Shown here: positions 1 through 10,052 of the stretch, in pieces
Layout: the number at the start of each line of letters is the position of its first letter
Numbering within the stretch: position 1 is the stretch's first letter
Assembly: GCA_038049695.1 (NCBI GenBank)
Contig: CP142453.1
Location: 125,463,001-125,527,000, forward strand
Direction: 5' to 3'
Source of the DNA: Cinnamomum chago
Lineage: Eukaryota > Streptophyta > Magnoliopsida > Laurales > Lauraceae
Length of the DNA: 64,000 bases
Program-made: the position numbers and the translations under genes
Notes under the pieces: model-generated
The model's database searches: none
What the model saw: the letters and a program-made list of their open reading frames with translations, nothing else
What the model was told of the DNA's origin: nothing

Positions 1-292
1 GCTTTCACCAAGACTGTTCCATATAAAAGGCACGAGCCAGACTGAGAGGGGGGTAAGCATTCTCTTGCTAAGAACCAGAATTCTTTCTGGTCTTTCTCTT
101 TTTCTCTTCTTCTTCTCCGGTCACTCTTGCTGACTTAAGCATCGGAGAGCCCTGCGCTGCCCATAGCCAGGGTCCTCCGACCCCTGCCTTTCTCCTCTTT
201 CAGGTTCAGGCCGTCGCAGCTATCTCTTCCATGCATTGAATAAGTCCTAGAAGGCTTCCTGATCTTGTGAGTATTTCATTCCTGCACTTACA
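1..292 (+). repeat. 3' part of the 5' LTR of the Tat-lineage element
   Basis: These bases match 21132-21423 with three differences that I could find (C178, G219 and C277, each read as T in the other copy). The window edge removes roughly the first 400 bp of this LTR. A TATA box (TATAAAAG, 22-29) marks the likely U3/R boundary, and the LTR ends with CA at 292, two bases before the primer-binding site. About 1% divergence suggests a fairly young insertion. Confidence 0.9.
22..29 (+). promoter_or_regulatory. TATA box of the Tat 5' LTR
   Basis: TATAAAAG is present in both LTR copies (here and at 21153-21160), about 320 bp upstream of the gag-pol ATG. It is the probable core promoter for the element's genomic RNA. 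Confidence 0.6.
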
Positions 293-294
293 AT

Positions 295-310
295 TGGCGC
301 CGTCTGTGGG
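295..310 (+). other. Primer-binding site of the Tat element
   Basis: TGGCGCCGTCTGTGGG lies two bases after the LTR end and starts with TGG, the complement of a tRNA CCA end. The body matches the type used by Tat/Ogre-like gypsy elements (reported as tRNA-Arg type; the exact tRNA is recalled from family knowledge, not checked). Confidence 0.75.
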
Positions 311-340
311 AAACGATTTTCTGCAATCTTCCCTTTCACC

Positions 341-3300
341 ATGACGAGGAGAGCTGCGAAAGGTGGAGAAACATCCAAGACAGGGCGTACTGGACCGTCT
401 TCTACCCTTCTCCCAGCCAAGAAAAGGTCTGGGAAGCAACCAGTTGCAGAGGACGACGCTGAGCGTGATCTCGTCCGAATCAACGTCCAAGAGCGTGACC
501 TTCGCTCGGAATCTGCCCCCCGTAGGGGAGATACTCAGCAGCAGCCTGCAGGTCTCCTAATGGGACGAGACCAGCGGGGTAAGTCTCCAGTGGTCGATGG
601 ATTACCCCCACCTGGCCAGGTGGAGGACGTTGAGGATACTGAGGATGAAGAATACAACCCTAGCGATGACTTTGACTCCACCCTTGAAGAGATCAGAGCT
701 CAGAATAAGGCCATCGAGCAGAGAGACGCCCTGATCCTCCAGCTCCAGCAGCAGCTGGAAAGAGCTACGGGATCGGCGGGGCTCCGGCAACAGTCTCATC
801 AGCAGTCTCAGCAGCGTCAGTCACGGCAGCAGCAGCGGTCGCGACAACAACAACGCTCACTGCGACAGCACGAGCGGAGGACGTCCCGTGGCAGGCGCCC
901 CGACTCCCCCGAGAAAGACTTGAGGGACCATCTGAATAAAAATAGGCTTGACCGAACTCGAGATGAAGGTTCGAGCGCTAGCCACAGCTACTCGAGGAAG
1001 GCGTCAGAAACCATCCCGGAAAGCAGGCATCATGATCAGGAGTGGTTGGACGCGCGCATAAGGGAAATGGTCCAGCGTAATTTGGAGATAGCTGGTCTCG
1101 GCCGAGACCAAAAGGACGTTTTTTGCGACTCCATTGATCACGGCGCGTCTCCTTTCTCTCGCGACATCCGGAAGTATCCCCTGCCAAAGAAGTTTACCGT
1201 CCCGAGGTTCGTCACTTACGACGGGACTTCGGACCCAGCTACGCATCTCAGGCACTTCTCCCAGAGGATGTCAGTCTGGGGAGACGAGGGCCATCTGAAC
1301 TGTCGAGTCTTCTCCTCCAGTTTGGGTGACCTCCCCCTGAAATGGTTCTGCGCACTACCAGAGGGATCCATTTCGAACTGGCAGCAGCTCCAGCAGTCCT
1401 TCATGAAGAAGTTCCAGGCCTATAGAGTCCTTCCGAAGACGGATGCAGACATCATGGCCATGAAGATGAAGCAGGGGGAGAATGTTACCCAGTTTGCGAA
1501 GCGGTTCTGGGCGGTCTACAGTCAAATCGAAGACTCTAAGGACGAAGTAGCCGTCTTCGCATTTCGGAACGCCCTGTTGCCGGACAGCGACCTTCGCAAG
1601 GACCTGGCTAGGAACCCGGTTTCCTCCATAGCAGCGCTCATGTCCATCGTCAACCGGTACATCGCCCAAGAAGACAACCAGGCCCGGGCTCGGGAAAACC
1701 ATGGAGCAGCGCCAAGGGACCAAGGTGAGAGGCCTTCCAAGAAGGACAGGGGACCGTCTCGAAGAGATGAGCCTCGGCGGGACGAGCGACGGAAAGACGA
1801 GGCTGACAGGCGCTGGGCGTCAACCAGCTCGGCTGGGACCCGGACGTTTGCCTCAGCCAGAAGCAAAAGACCCAGACTGTCCGAAGACGCTTATCGTGCG
1901 GTCAACACGGTCTTCAAGGAGCCTATCCACAGGATCATGTATAAGATCAAGACAAGACCGTACTTCAGCTGGCCGGAGCCCATGAAAGGCGACCCTTCTA
2001 TCCGAGATCAGACGAAATTCTGTGCTTATCAGAAGGAGGGCGGCCACAAGACCGAAGAATGCAGAATACTGCGATCGCATTTGGAGAAACTTGTCCAGGA
2101 TGGACACTTGCAAGAGTTTGTCAGGAGAGAAACCAGGGCCGACACCCGAGCCCCGCGCCGAGATGAAAGAGGCCGCGACAGCGACGGGACGGAGAAGATC
2201 ATTGACGTCATCCATTTGGCACCCCCGCCCAAGGGGAGTAACCAAGCTCGTGCCGAAGCCAGGAAAGCCTCTCACAGCAAGCAGGTCATGGCCGCCGAAC
2301 TCGGCTCGGCACCGAAAAGGGCTCGGAGGGAGCGGTCCGAGATCAGGTTCACTGATGTAGATTTAGAAGGGGTGCAGCTTCCCCACAACGACCCACTGAT
2401 TGTTACTCTGAAGTTTCATTGCTCCAAGCAGGGCGTGAAGAATTGCACTGTGAAGAAGGTCCTCGTCGACCCGGGGAGTTCTTCCGAGGTCCTCTATTTC
2501 GATAGCTTCCGGAGGATGGGACTGACGGAAAAGGATCTGCAGGAGGCCCGGGTTCCCCTTATCGGCTTCAGCGCCAAACCAGTTTACCCCAAGGGGAAGG
2601 TGACATTCAAGGTCGAGGCCGGCGGCGCGTCTGTCATGGCAACCTTCATGGTGATCGACGCACCCTCACCCTACAATGCTATAGTAGGCAGGTCCTGGCT
2701 CCATAGTCTGGAAGCAGTCCCTTCCACCCTCCACCAGAGGCTGAAATTCCCGTGGGAAGGGAAGAACGGCCGAGTTGAAATTGTCACGGTCAGAGGAGAT
2801 CAGCAGGCAGCTAAGCAGTGCCTGACAGCTGTGTTACCCGGGGAGCGAGAGCCCAAGGAGGTTAATGTGGCCGAGATGGAGAAGAACCTGGAGGAGAAGC
2901 TGGATGAGCTCGGCCAAGACCCGGACAGGAAAAGTGTGGAGGAATTGACCGAAGTCCGAATCGACCCAAAGGACCCGGATCGGTTCTTCCTACTCGGCAG
3001 CCAGCTCGGGGAGCCAGAGAGGTCCGAACTGGTCCAGTTCCTGGTGCAGAACAGAGATGCCTTCGCCTGGACACCCCAAGAGATGCCGGGTATCGACCCC
3101 GAGGTAATGTGTCATAGACTAAATGTTGACCCTAACCACAAACCTGTGATGCAGAAAGCCCGCAGGACTGGGTTCCCGCAGACCGAAGCCGTCGCCGAGG
3201 AAGTGGATAAGCTGCTTGAGGCCGGCGCTATCAGAGAGGTTCAATACCCGACCTGGCTAGCCAATCCGGTTGTCGTCCGGAAGAAGACTGGCAAGTGGAG

Positions 3301-6220
3301 GGTGTGCGTCGACTTTACCGACCTCAACAAAGCCTGTCCCAAGGACAGCTTTCCCCTACCGAAGATAGACCAGTTGATCGACGCCACGGCCGGGCACGAC
3401 AGGATGAGCTTCCTTGATGCCTACCGCGGCTATCACCAGATTCCGCTGTATGGGCCAAATGAAGAGAAAACAGCTTTTATCACGCCTAGAGGAACCTACT
3501 GCTATAAGGTGATGCCATTTGGGCTTAAGAATGCAGGGGCCACTTACCAAAGACTTGTCACCAAAATGTTCCGTGATCAACTCGGCAAGACCATTGAAGT
3601 TTACATCGACGATATGGTAGTCAAGTCCAAGCAGGCGCAGGACCATTTGGCAGACCTGGCTGAGGTCTTCGCCACTTTGAAAAAGTTCAGGCTCAAGCTC
3701 AATGCCTCTAAGTGCGCTTTTGGCGTGGGTTCTGGCAAATTCCTGGGAAGCTTGGTCACGCGCAGAGGAATAGAAGCGAATCCAGATCAGATCTCGGCTA
3801 TCCTCAGAGTGCAGAGTCCCAGTTCGGCAAAAGAGGTGCAGAAGCTCACCGGGATGGCGGCAGCGCTAAATCGCTTCATCAGCAAATCCTCAGATAAGTG
3901 CCAACCTTTCTTTCTGTTACTTAGAAAAAATTCTAAATTCCAGTGGACTCCGGCGTGTGACCATGCCTTACAACAGCTTAAGGCTTACCTTTCTTCCCCA
4001 CCACTGCTATCAACTCCGGTCCACGGAGAAACCTTGTATCTGTACTTGGCGGTCTCGGATCATGCGGTCAGCTCGGTCCTCATCCGAGAAGAGGATAAGG
4101 TTCAAAAACCAATATATTATACGAGCAAAACACTGATTGATGCCGAGACCAGATACTTGCCACTCGAGAAGCTCGCGTTGGCACTCGTTAGTGCCTCGCG
4201 GAAGCTCTCTCATTACTTTCAGACACATACAATAGTGGTTGTTACGGAACATCCATTAAAATCTATTTTCAAGAAGGCTGACTTTTCAGGAAGAATCTCC
4301 CGATGGGCTGTCGAACTGGGGCAGTATGAGATTCAGTATCAGCCACGGACAGCGATAAAAGCCCAGGTTCTGGCAGATTTCCTTGCTGGGTTTGATTCGA
4401 GTTCGGCACCAACCCAGCTCGCCACCGAACTGGGGGGCGAGGAGCATGAGGTGCCCACGGGCTCTGAACAATCACCATGCCAAGCCGATACCCCAGTTTG
4501 GAAAATCTTCGTCGACGGATCTTCCACCTCGAGAAGAGCCGGAGCAGGAGTTGTTCTCCAATCGCCAGAGGGACTGGTCATCGAGCAGGCTCTGACCCTA
4601 GATTTCAAGGCGTCAAACAATGAAGCTGAGTACGAAGCCCTTTTGGCCGGACTGAATAGCGCCAAAATCCTCGGAGCTCAACAGCTGGTAGTCTTCAGTG
4701 ATTCACAGTTGGTGGCAAACCAGCTGACTGGGGACTACCAAGCTCGCGACGACCGGATGGTCGCATATCTGACCCTGGCCAAGAAGCTGCTCTCTCAGTT
4801 CCATACGGCCGAAGTCAAACAGATTGGCAGAGAAGTCAACTCTCATGCAGATGCTCTTGCAAACCTGGCCAGCGCTGTTGAGGCAGGGAGAAAGAGGAGC
4901 ATCGAAGTCAGATCGTTAGCTGCTCCCAGCATTGAGCTCCATCCACCTCGGGAAGTGTTATGCCTCGATCTCGGCCCGAGCTGGATGGACCCAATTATCG
5001 CCTACCTTAAGGACGACAGGCTTCCCGAAGACAAAGGCGAGGCCCACCAAATCAGGCTCAAGGCAGCTCGGTTTTGGTTATCACCCGAGATCAAGCTCTA
5101 CAGGAAATCCTTCTCGGGACCGTACCTCCAGTGCGTCCATCCAAGTAAGGTTGAAGACCTACTTTTTGAGATACATGAAGGAATCTGCGGAAGCCACATT
5201 GGTGGAAGATCCCTGGCCTATCGGGCCATCAGCCAGGGCTACTGGTGGCCGTACATGCAGAAGGATGCGCAGGTGTACGCGAGGAAGTGTGAGAAGTGCC
5301 AGAAGTTCTCCCACTCTCTCCATCAGCCAGCCCAGGACCTCAGCCCGCTCTCTAGCCCGTGGCCATTCGCCCAATGGGGGCTCGACATTGTGGGACCACT
5401 CCACCGAACTCCGGGGAAAAAAAGATGGCTCATCGTGGCTACTGACTACTTCACCAAATGGATCGAAGCAGAACCACTGTTATCCATCACGGAGCGAGAC
5501 TCCAAGAGTTTCGTATGGAAAAATATCATCACGAGGTTCGGCATTCCTAGAGCGTTGATCTCGGACAACGGAACTCAGTTCGACTCCAAGCATTTCAAAA
5601 CCTTCTGTCAGGAGCTTGGCATCCGAAACCATTACTCCACTCCAGCGTACCCACAGAGTAACGGCCAGGCTGAGATCTCCAACAAGGTGATCCTCGATGG
5701 GCTCAAGAAACGGCTGGACCAAGCAAAGGGGAGATGGGTGGAGGAACTTCCAAGCGTCCTATGGGCTTATAGAACCACTCCAAGGCGTTCCACTTCGGCT
5801 ACCCCCTTCTCGCTCGCCTATGGCATGGAAGCGGTCATCCCTCTGGAGATCGGCCTCCCCACTTTGAGGTCCGAGCTCTTTGACCAAGGGCAGAACGAAA
5901 CCAACGTGGCCAGGGAGCTGGATTTAGCGGACGAGCGAAGGGAAGCTGCTGCAGTCAGGTTAGCGGCCTACCAACAACAGCTAGCGAGGGGCTACAATCG
6001 AAATGTCAAGGAGAGGAGCTTTTGTGTAGGAGAGTTGGTCCTCAAGAAGGCACTCCCAGGGGACAAGGATCCGAATCAAGGCAAACTAGCACCGAACTGG
6101 CATGGCCCGTTTAAAGTCACTTCCATCGCTGGGCGGTCAGCTTATCGGCTCGAAGACATGGAAGGACGACCGCTGCCAAGACCATGGAATGCGTCACACC
6201 TTAAAAAATTCTATTTTTAG
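341..6220 (+). CDS. Tat-lineage Ty3/gypsy gag-pol polyprotein (1959 aa, intact)
   Basis: A single uninterrupted frame starts at the first ATG after the primer-binding site. Visible domains: a Q/R-rich disordered N-terminus (about 130-200); retrotransposon gag (about 275-440); a degenerate zinc knuckle (about 556-575); aspartic protease with DPGSSSEVLYF (about 710); reverse transcriptase with YIDDM at 1088-1092; and a Ty3-type RNase H (about 1200-1310) whose catalytic positions look degraded (AVSDH and VTEH where DASD and VTDH are usual). A second, archaeal-like RNase H follows, with D1392 in FVDGSS, then NNEAEYEAL, FSDSQL and HADALANLA. The integrase has an HHCC finger (about 1607-1660) and a D,D,E core (near 1681, 1741, 1776). 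There is no chromodomain. The dual RNase H identifies the Tat lineage. The copy may still make protein, although another element splits its 3' region. Confidence 0.95.
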   Translation: MTRRAAKGGETSKTGRTGPSSTLLPAKKRSGKQPVAEDDAERDLVRINVQERDLRSESAPRRGDTQQQPAGLLMGRDQRGKSPVVDGLPPPGQVEDVEDTEDEEYNPSDDFDSTLEEIRAQNKAIEQRDALILQLQQQLERATGSAGLRQQSHQQSQQRQSRQQQRSRQQQRSLRQHERRTSRGRRPDSPEKDLRDHLNKNRLDRTRDEGSSASHSYSRKASETIPESRHHDQEWLDARIREMVQRNLEIAGLGRDQKDVFCDSIDHGASPFSRDIRKYPLPKKFTVPRFVTYDGTSDPATHLRHFSQRMSVWGDEGHLNCRVFSSSLGDLPLKWFCALPEGSISNWQQLQQSFMKKFQAYRVLPKTDADIMAMKMKQGENVTQFAKRFWAVYSQIEDSKDEVAVFAFRNALLPDSDLRKDLARNPVSSIAALMSIVNRYIAQEDNQARARENHGAAPRDQGERPSKKDRGPSRRDEPRRDERRKDEADRRWASTSSAGTRTFASARSKRPRLSEDAYRAVNTVFKEPIHRIMYKIKTRPYFSWPEPMKGDPSIRDQTKFCAYQKEGGHKTEECRILRSHLEKLVQDGHLQEFVRRETRADTRAPRRDERGRDSDGTEKIIDVIHLAPPPKGSNQARAEARKASHSKQVMAAELGSAPKRARRERSEIRFTDVDLEGVQLPHNDPLIVTLKFHCSKQGVKNCTVKKVLVDPGSSSEVLYFDSFRRMGLTEKDLQEARVPLIGFSAKPVYPKGKVTFKVEAGGASVMATFMVIDAPSPYNAIVGRSWLHSLEAVPSTLHQRLKFPWEGKNGRVEIVTVRGDQQAAKQCLTAVLPGEREPKEVNVAEMEKNLEEKLDELGQDPDRKSVEELTEVRIDPKDPDRFFLLGSQLGEPERSELVQFLVQNRDAFAWTPQEMPGIDPEVMCHRLNVDPNHKPVMQKARRTGFPQTEAVAEEVDKLLEAGAIREVQYPTWLANPVVVRKKTGKWRVCVDFTDLNKACPKDSFPLPKIDQLIDATAGHDRMSFLDAYRGYHQIPLYGPNEEKTAFITPRGTYCYKVMPFGLKNAGATYQRLVTKMFRDQLGKTIEVYIDDMVVKSKQAQDHLADLAEVFATLKKFRLKLNASKCAFGVGSGKFLGSLVTRRGIEANPDQISAILRVQSPSSAKEVQKLTGMAAALNRFISKSSDKCQPFFLLLRKNSKFQWTPACDHALQQLKAYLSSPPLLSTPVHGETLYLYLAVSDHAVSSVLIREEDKVQKPIYYTSKTLIDAETRYLPLEKLALALVSASRKLSHYFQTHTIVVVTEHPLKSIFKKADFSGRISRWAVELGQYEIQYQPRTAIKAQVLADFLAGFDSSSAPTQLATELGGEEHEVPTGSEQSPCQADTPVWKIFVDGSSTSRRAGAGVVLQSPEGLVIEQALTLDFKASNNEAEYEALLAGLNSAKILGAQQLVVFSDSQLVANQLTGDYQARDDRMVAYLTLAKKLLSQFHTAEVKQIGREVNSHADALANLASAVEAGRKRSIEVRSLAAPSIELHPPREVLCLDLGPSWMDPIIAYLKDDRLPEDKGEAHQIRLKAARFWLSPEIKLYRKSFSGPYLQCVHPSKVEDLLFEIHEGICGSHIGGRSLAYRAISQGYWWPYMQKDAQVYARKCEKCQKFSHSLHQPAQDLSPLSSPWPFAQWGLDIVGPLHRTPGKKRWLIVATDYFTKWIEAEPLLSITERDSKSFVWKNIITRFGIPRALISDNGTQFDSKHFKTFCQELGIRNHYSTPAYPQSNGQAEISNKVILDGLKKRLDQAKGRWVEELPSVLWAYRTTPRRSTSATPFSLAYGMEAVIPLEIGLPTLRSELFDQGQNETNVARELDLADERREAAAVRLAAYQQQLARGYNRNVKERSFCVGELVLKKALPGDKDPNQGKLAPNWHGPFKVTSIAGRSAYRLEDMEGRPLPRPWNASHLKKFYF

Positions 6221-6315
6221 CCTGCATTTGTACAATACTTTTGGATTTAATCAAACGAACAGCTTTTTTCGATTTGTGGCAATCTGGCAGTCGATGACAG
6301 TGATAATGGTGTGAA

Positions 6316-6960
6316 CGTAGAGGACCGTCTAAGGTTGGCACTCAGCCACCTAGATGAGTAACCGAAATGGCCGATGTCTAAGGTTGGCACTCAGCCACCT
6401 AGATGAGTAGCCGAAATGGCCGATGTCTAAGGCTGGCACTCAGCCACCTAGATCAGTAGCCAAACTGGCCGATGTCTAAGGCTGGCACTCAGCCACCTAG
6501 ATGAGTAGCCGAACTGGCCGATGTCTAAGGCTGACACTCAGCCACCTAGATGAGTAGCCGAACTGGCCAAGATCTAAGGATGGCACTCAACCACCTAGAT
6601 GAGTAGCCGAAATGGCCAGTGTCTAAAGTGGGCACCCAGCCACCTAGATGAGTAGCCGAACTGGCCGATGTCTAAGGCTGGCACTCAGCCACCTAGATGA
6701 GTAGCCGAACTGGCCACGATCTAAGGATGGCACTCAACCACCTAGATGAGTAGCCGAAATGGCCAGTGTCTAAGGCTGGCACTCAACCACCTAGATGAGT
6801 AGCCGAACTGGCCGATGTCTAAGGCTGACACTCAGCCACCTAGATGAGTAGCCGAAATGGCCATGAAATCGTCTCGGGTCGGCACCCAGCCACCTAGACG
6901 TGAAGGCCGAAACGGCCAATGATGAGTGTGAGATTGGCACCCGGCCACCTAGACGCAGAG
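6316..6960 (+). repeat. 49-bp tandem repeat array of the Tat element
   Basis: About 13 head-to-tail units of 49 bp, each with the core CTAAGGCTGGCACTCAGCC followed by ACCTAGATGAGTAGCCGAA. Units differ by a few bases, and the last two or three are more diverged. The array starts about 100 bp after the pol stop. Amplified tandem repeats in this position are known from Tat/Retand-type elements. The distal half of the array is duplicated at 16681-17035. Confidence 0.9.
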
Positions 6961-7258
6961 CCGAAATAGCACAATTCCCGTTGGTACATGACGGCTATGC
7001 CGCCGAGATGACTAACGCCAATGATTTGACCTAACCTAATCAGTTCATTTCAATCCGAACCCATACACTTGTGAAATTGTGCGGAATTGTGCGAAATAGA
7101 AAACGGAATTGCACGGAAGAAAGACAGGCCTAGCCCAAAAGCCAAACAGAACATCGTAAGCTAGCAAGAACACAAAGGAGACAAGCATGGGAAGGGAATC
7201 AAAAGTCCACTGATACTGATATATCATCCATACGTACATCAAATTTTTCATTACATTT

Positions 7259-7264
7259 TTTATT
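7259..7264 (-). terminator. Polyadenylation signal of the Tat antisense gene
   Basis: AATAAA on the minus strand, about 80 bp after the stop codon of the antisense frame, in an A/T-rich stretch. It is the plausible 3' end signal for the antisense transcript. An identical copy lies 10069 bp downstream. Confidence 0.4.
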
Positions 7265-7345
7265 TCGGGTGTTGTTCTCATACAAGACAAAAAGCAAAGC
7301 AAAAGGTTACATTCTTCATAACGAATGACGCTCACGCAATGACAC

Positions 7346-8395
7346 TTAGGTCGACGGTCCGGCCTCCGCATCGTCAATAACAACCAAGGCAACGTCTTCT
7401 GGAGGAGCGGCAGCGTCATCCAGAGGAGCCACTTCAGAGGGAGGGTTCGGTATAGGCTCGGCCGGAGTCTCAGGAGGCGGTGGAACAGGAGTCTCGGCTG
7501 AAGGCGTGGCAGTCTCGGCTAAAAGCGTGTCTGCGAGGGCAGTTTGTTCAAACTCAGGAGGGTTCAAAAACAGAGGGTGGTCTTCCTGATACCCCAACTT
7601 CCTGAGTATGGTGCGGCAACCGAACTGGAATATTTTCGGGCTTAGCCCCAGGATTTGCTCAGTGTAGTTACGACCCGCGTCCGCAACTCCGTCCAGAAAG
7701 GCAGCGCTGATTTCGGCCTGGGTAGATGCCAGAAGATCTTCTTTTGCCTTTTTCTCCCCCTCCAGCACGGCTGCCAGCCCAGCAAGGTCGGCTGCCAGCC
7801 CCGCCGCTCGTTTCTCTTCGGCGATAAGTTTGCCTTGCAGCTCATAATGCTCTGATTTAATCTTGCAAAGCTCGCCGCTCATCAGTTCGGCCTGAGCGTC
7901 AAGCTCGGCCTTCTTCGCCTCCACCTCCGCCAACTCCATGCATTTTTGCATTCAGCTCTGCTTTCGCCTTCTCTTTCTCCTCCGTCATCCGACTCAGCCG
8001 ACCGTCATCTTCTATTATTCTGTCCATGACTATTTGAAGCCTTTGGACGGCCTGCAAGGAAACAAGCAAGGGCAACTTAGTATGAAATGAGAGTTCAGAA
8101 ACGCCCATTATCGAAGAGGTCCGGCACTCACCGCGAGAGAGTGCTGCATGGTTCTCATGACCGGCTGGGGTGAGTCTTCCGACTGGTGCCTCTCCATATC
8201 CTTGGGAAGTGCACAAGCACAGCTGAGCGCCGCGATGACAGCCGAGCTCCCCACCAGCCTGTCTTCAACATTCAAGGGCCTCCCCCTTCGCAACTCAAGG
8301 TCCGGCATGAAGGTTGCCGAGGTCGCTGCTGCTTGGGGCTCGGGACGCCGCTCCACCAGGGGTAACGCCGAGATTGGCGCTACATTCATCGCCAC
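7346..8395 (-). pseudogene. Spliced antisense gene of the Tat element, copy 1 (frameshifted)
   Basis: It runs opposite to gag-pol, between pol and the 3' LTR. The upstream exon reads from about 8395 down to 8132 and ends on a complete codon. A canonical intron (8131-8052, GTGAGT...TTGCAG on the minus strand, 80 bp) follows, and the downstream exon runs to 7346. The frame of the upstream exon stays open across the join, giving AVQRLQIVMDRIIEDDGRL, then changes at a T5 run (plus strand 7943-7947). Beyond it a 201-aa frame (7951-7346) continues: coiled coil rich in A/E/K/L (residues 1-95), a conserved-looking stretch FQFGCRTILRKLGYQEDHP, and a proline/acidic tail. A one-base length change in that run would explain the break. 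The 5' end of the gene was separated by the Athila insertion at 8434. Antisense frames here are known in Tat/Retand-like elements; function unknown. Confidence 0.7.
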
Positions 8396-8433
8396 CCTAG
8401 CATCCTGGGGGGGGCGTTGCCGCGGTCGCTCCT

Positions 8434-9971
8434 TGATATGTTAATATTTATATAACTTTTTGACAAATATTTCCCTTAGATTTTGTATAATTGGATTGGT
8501 TAACTGCACTAAATTTAATTGTTTTGAATTATAGGTGCTCAATTTTGGGAATACATGAAAAATAAAGTTGAAGTGCAATTTTTGGGTGTCTAGAGAAATT
8601 GTGGTGGAAAAGTTTCAATGGGCCTAATCGAGTTTACTGAAGAAAATAGTGGGCTGAATTGAAGGTGCACATGAGATGAAACATGGGCCTGCGTTGGAGT
8701 GGAAAAGCCCAAGTAAAGTGAGAAAACTACTTTCGGGCTGTGGCAGTGGGCTTTAGGAAGGGGCTGTGAACTCTTATAAAAAGAAAGGAAGCATCAGACG
8801 TGAGATACCTAATTGGGGGAAGTGAAAAAAAAAATAGAAAACAAGAAAGGAGAAGAAGGGGGGAGCACCACCATCGCAGCACACCATCCTATTCGGCTCA
8901 ATCCATCAAGGCAGAGACGAAGCCAACTTGCTGATCAACGCACCATCAAGAGCTCTCTTCTTCCTCTGTTTTTATTTTCTGTTTTGTATGTTCTTGCTGT
9001 CTATTTGATTTATGGGTAACTAAGTACTTTAGTTAGGGCTTGATTGAAGCCCTAATCATGTTTCTTTAAGGATTTTGATATGGCTTTGCTGTAAACTGTT
9101 TTTGTGATTTTTAATTGATTAATTTCAAATTATATTTTACTCTTTACATATTTTATGTTATGCTTGATCACCATATGCATGATGTGTATTGAGTTTGTTA
9201 CACAGGTAAATTTAGATGACCGAGTCTTGTGCCTGTGAGAGTAACAAAAGAACTAGTTATAAGTTCTGGAAATTAATCATCATGAATAACTAGAACAGAT
9301 ACCATGTTCTAGGAGTTGTGTGTTTGTCGATTTCCATTGTGTAATGCGTTCTTAAAGTGCAAATTAGTAGATACCATGCTAAACACTGTAAGAATGAGAA
9401 GAGTTAGCGTAGACACCCATGCCTAACTTGTTGTTGAGGGAAATCAATAATTTAAAGAGTAGATATCATGCCTTTAGATTGACAAACATGAGCATCTCAA
9501 ATCTGTTTTGCAGCATTGTGCATGTCGTTTGCTTAAGGAAGAAGATTAGCGGTGAATATCAAATCCCTAACTAGTTTTCTCATTGTCTTAGCCTAAATCA
9601 AATTCTATTTTTAATCAAGCGCTGTTTTTAATATTTTGTTTAGATATTTTCAGTTTTCAAAATCATTTTGTTTGAACACCTTGTCTACACCGGGTGCCTT
9701 TGTGTATTGCACCTTAACTTTGAGTAGATATCTTCGGGTTGTGAAATAAGTTTTTTTTTTCTTTTTAGGGTCGTCTTTCACTTTTGCAGTCTTAGTTTGT
9801 GCTATTTATTTAGTAGTTTTAGGAAACTAATTTTCAACACAGATAAATCCAATCCTCGTGGGAATGATCTCGTATTTGCTTCTATACTATTTGTCTAATC
9901 TTGTGCACTTGCGAGTTAAAACGTGCTTTTAGTTGCGTAATTTTTAGGTAGCTATTTGCACAACAAGTTTT
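8434..9971 (+). repeat. 5' LTR of the Athila-lineage element
   Basis: It starts TGATATGTTAATATT and ends just before the primer-binding site at 9972. A near-identical copy is at 18503-20042; the only differences I found are one A in a poly-A run near 8830 and one T in a poly-T run near 9755. TCCT (8430-8433) precedes it, as it does the second copy. TATAAAAA (8775-8782) is the probable TATA box. About 1.54 kb is normal for Athila LTRs. It sits inside the Tat antisense gene. Confidence 0.9.
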
Positions 9972-9989
9972 TGGCTCCGTTGCCGGGGA
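9972..9989 (+). other. Primer-binding site of the Athila element
   Basis: TGGCTCCGTTGCCGGGGA differs by one base from the tRNA-Asp-type site TGGCGCCGTTGCCGGGGA usual in Athila elements. It abuts the LTR end. Confidence 0.8.
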
Positions 9990-10052
9990 TTGTGTCACTA
10001 GCTTGTGCTGATTTTTTTTTTTTTTTTTTTTTTTACTGTTTGAATTTGGTTT

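Noticed and set aside
4932..5558. 208-aa frame overlapping the integrase region of the Tat gag-pol
   Set aside because: A shadow of the intact gag-pol frame with no domain of its own.
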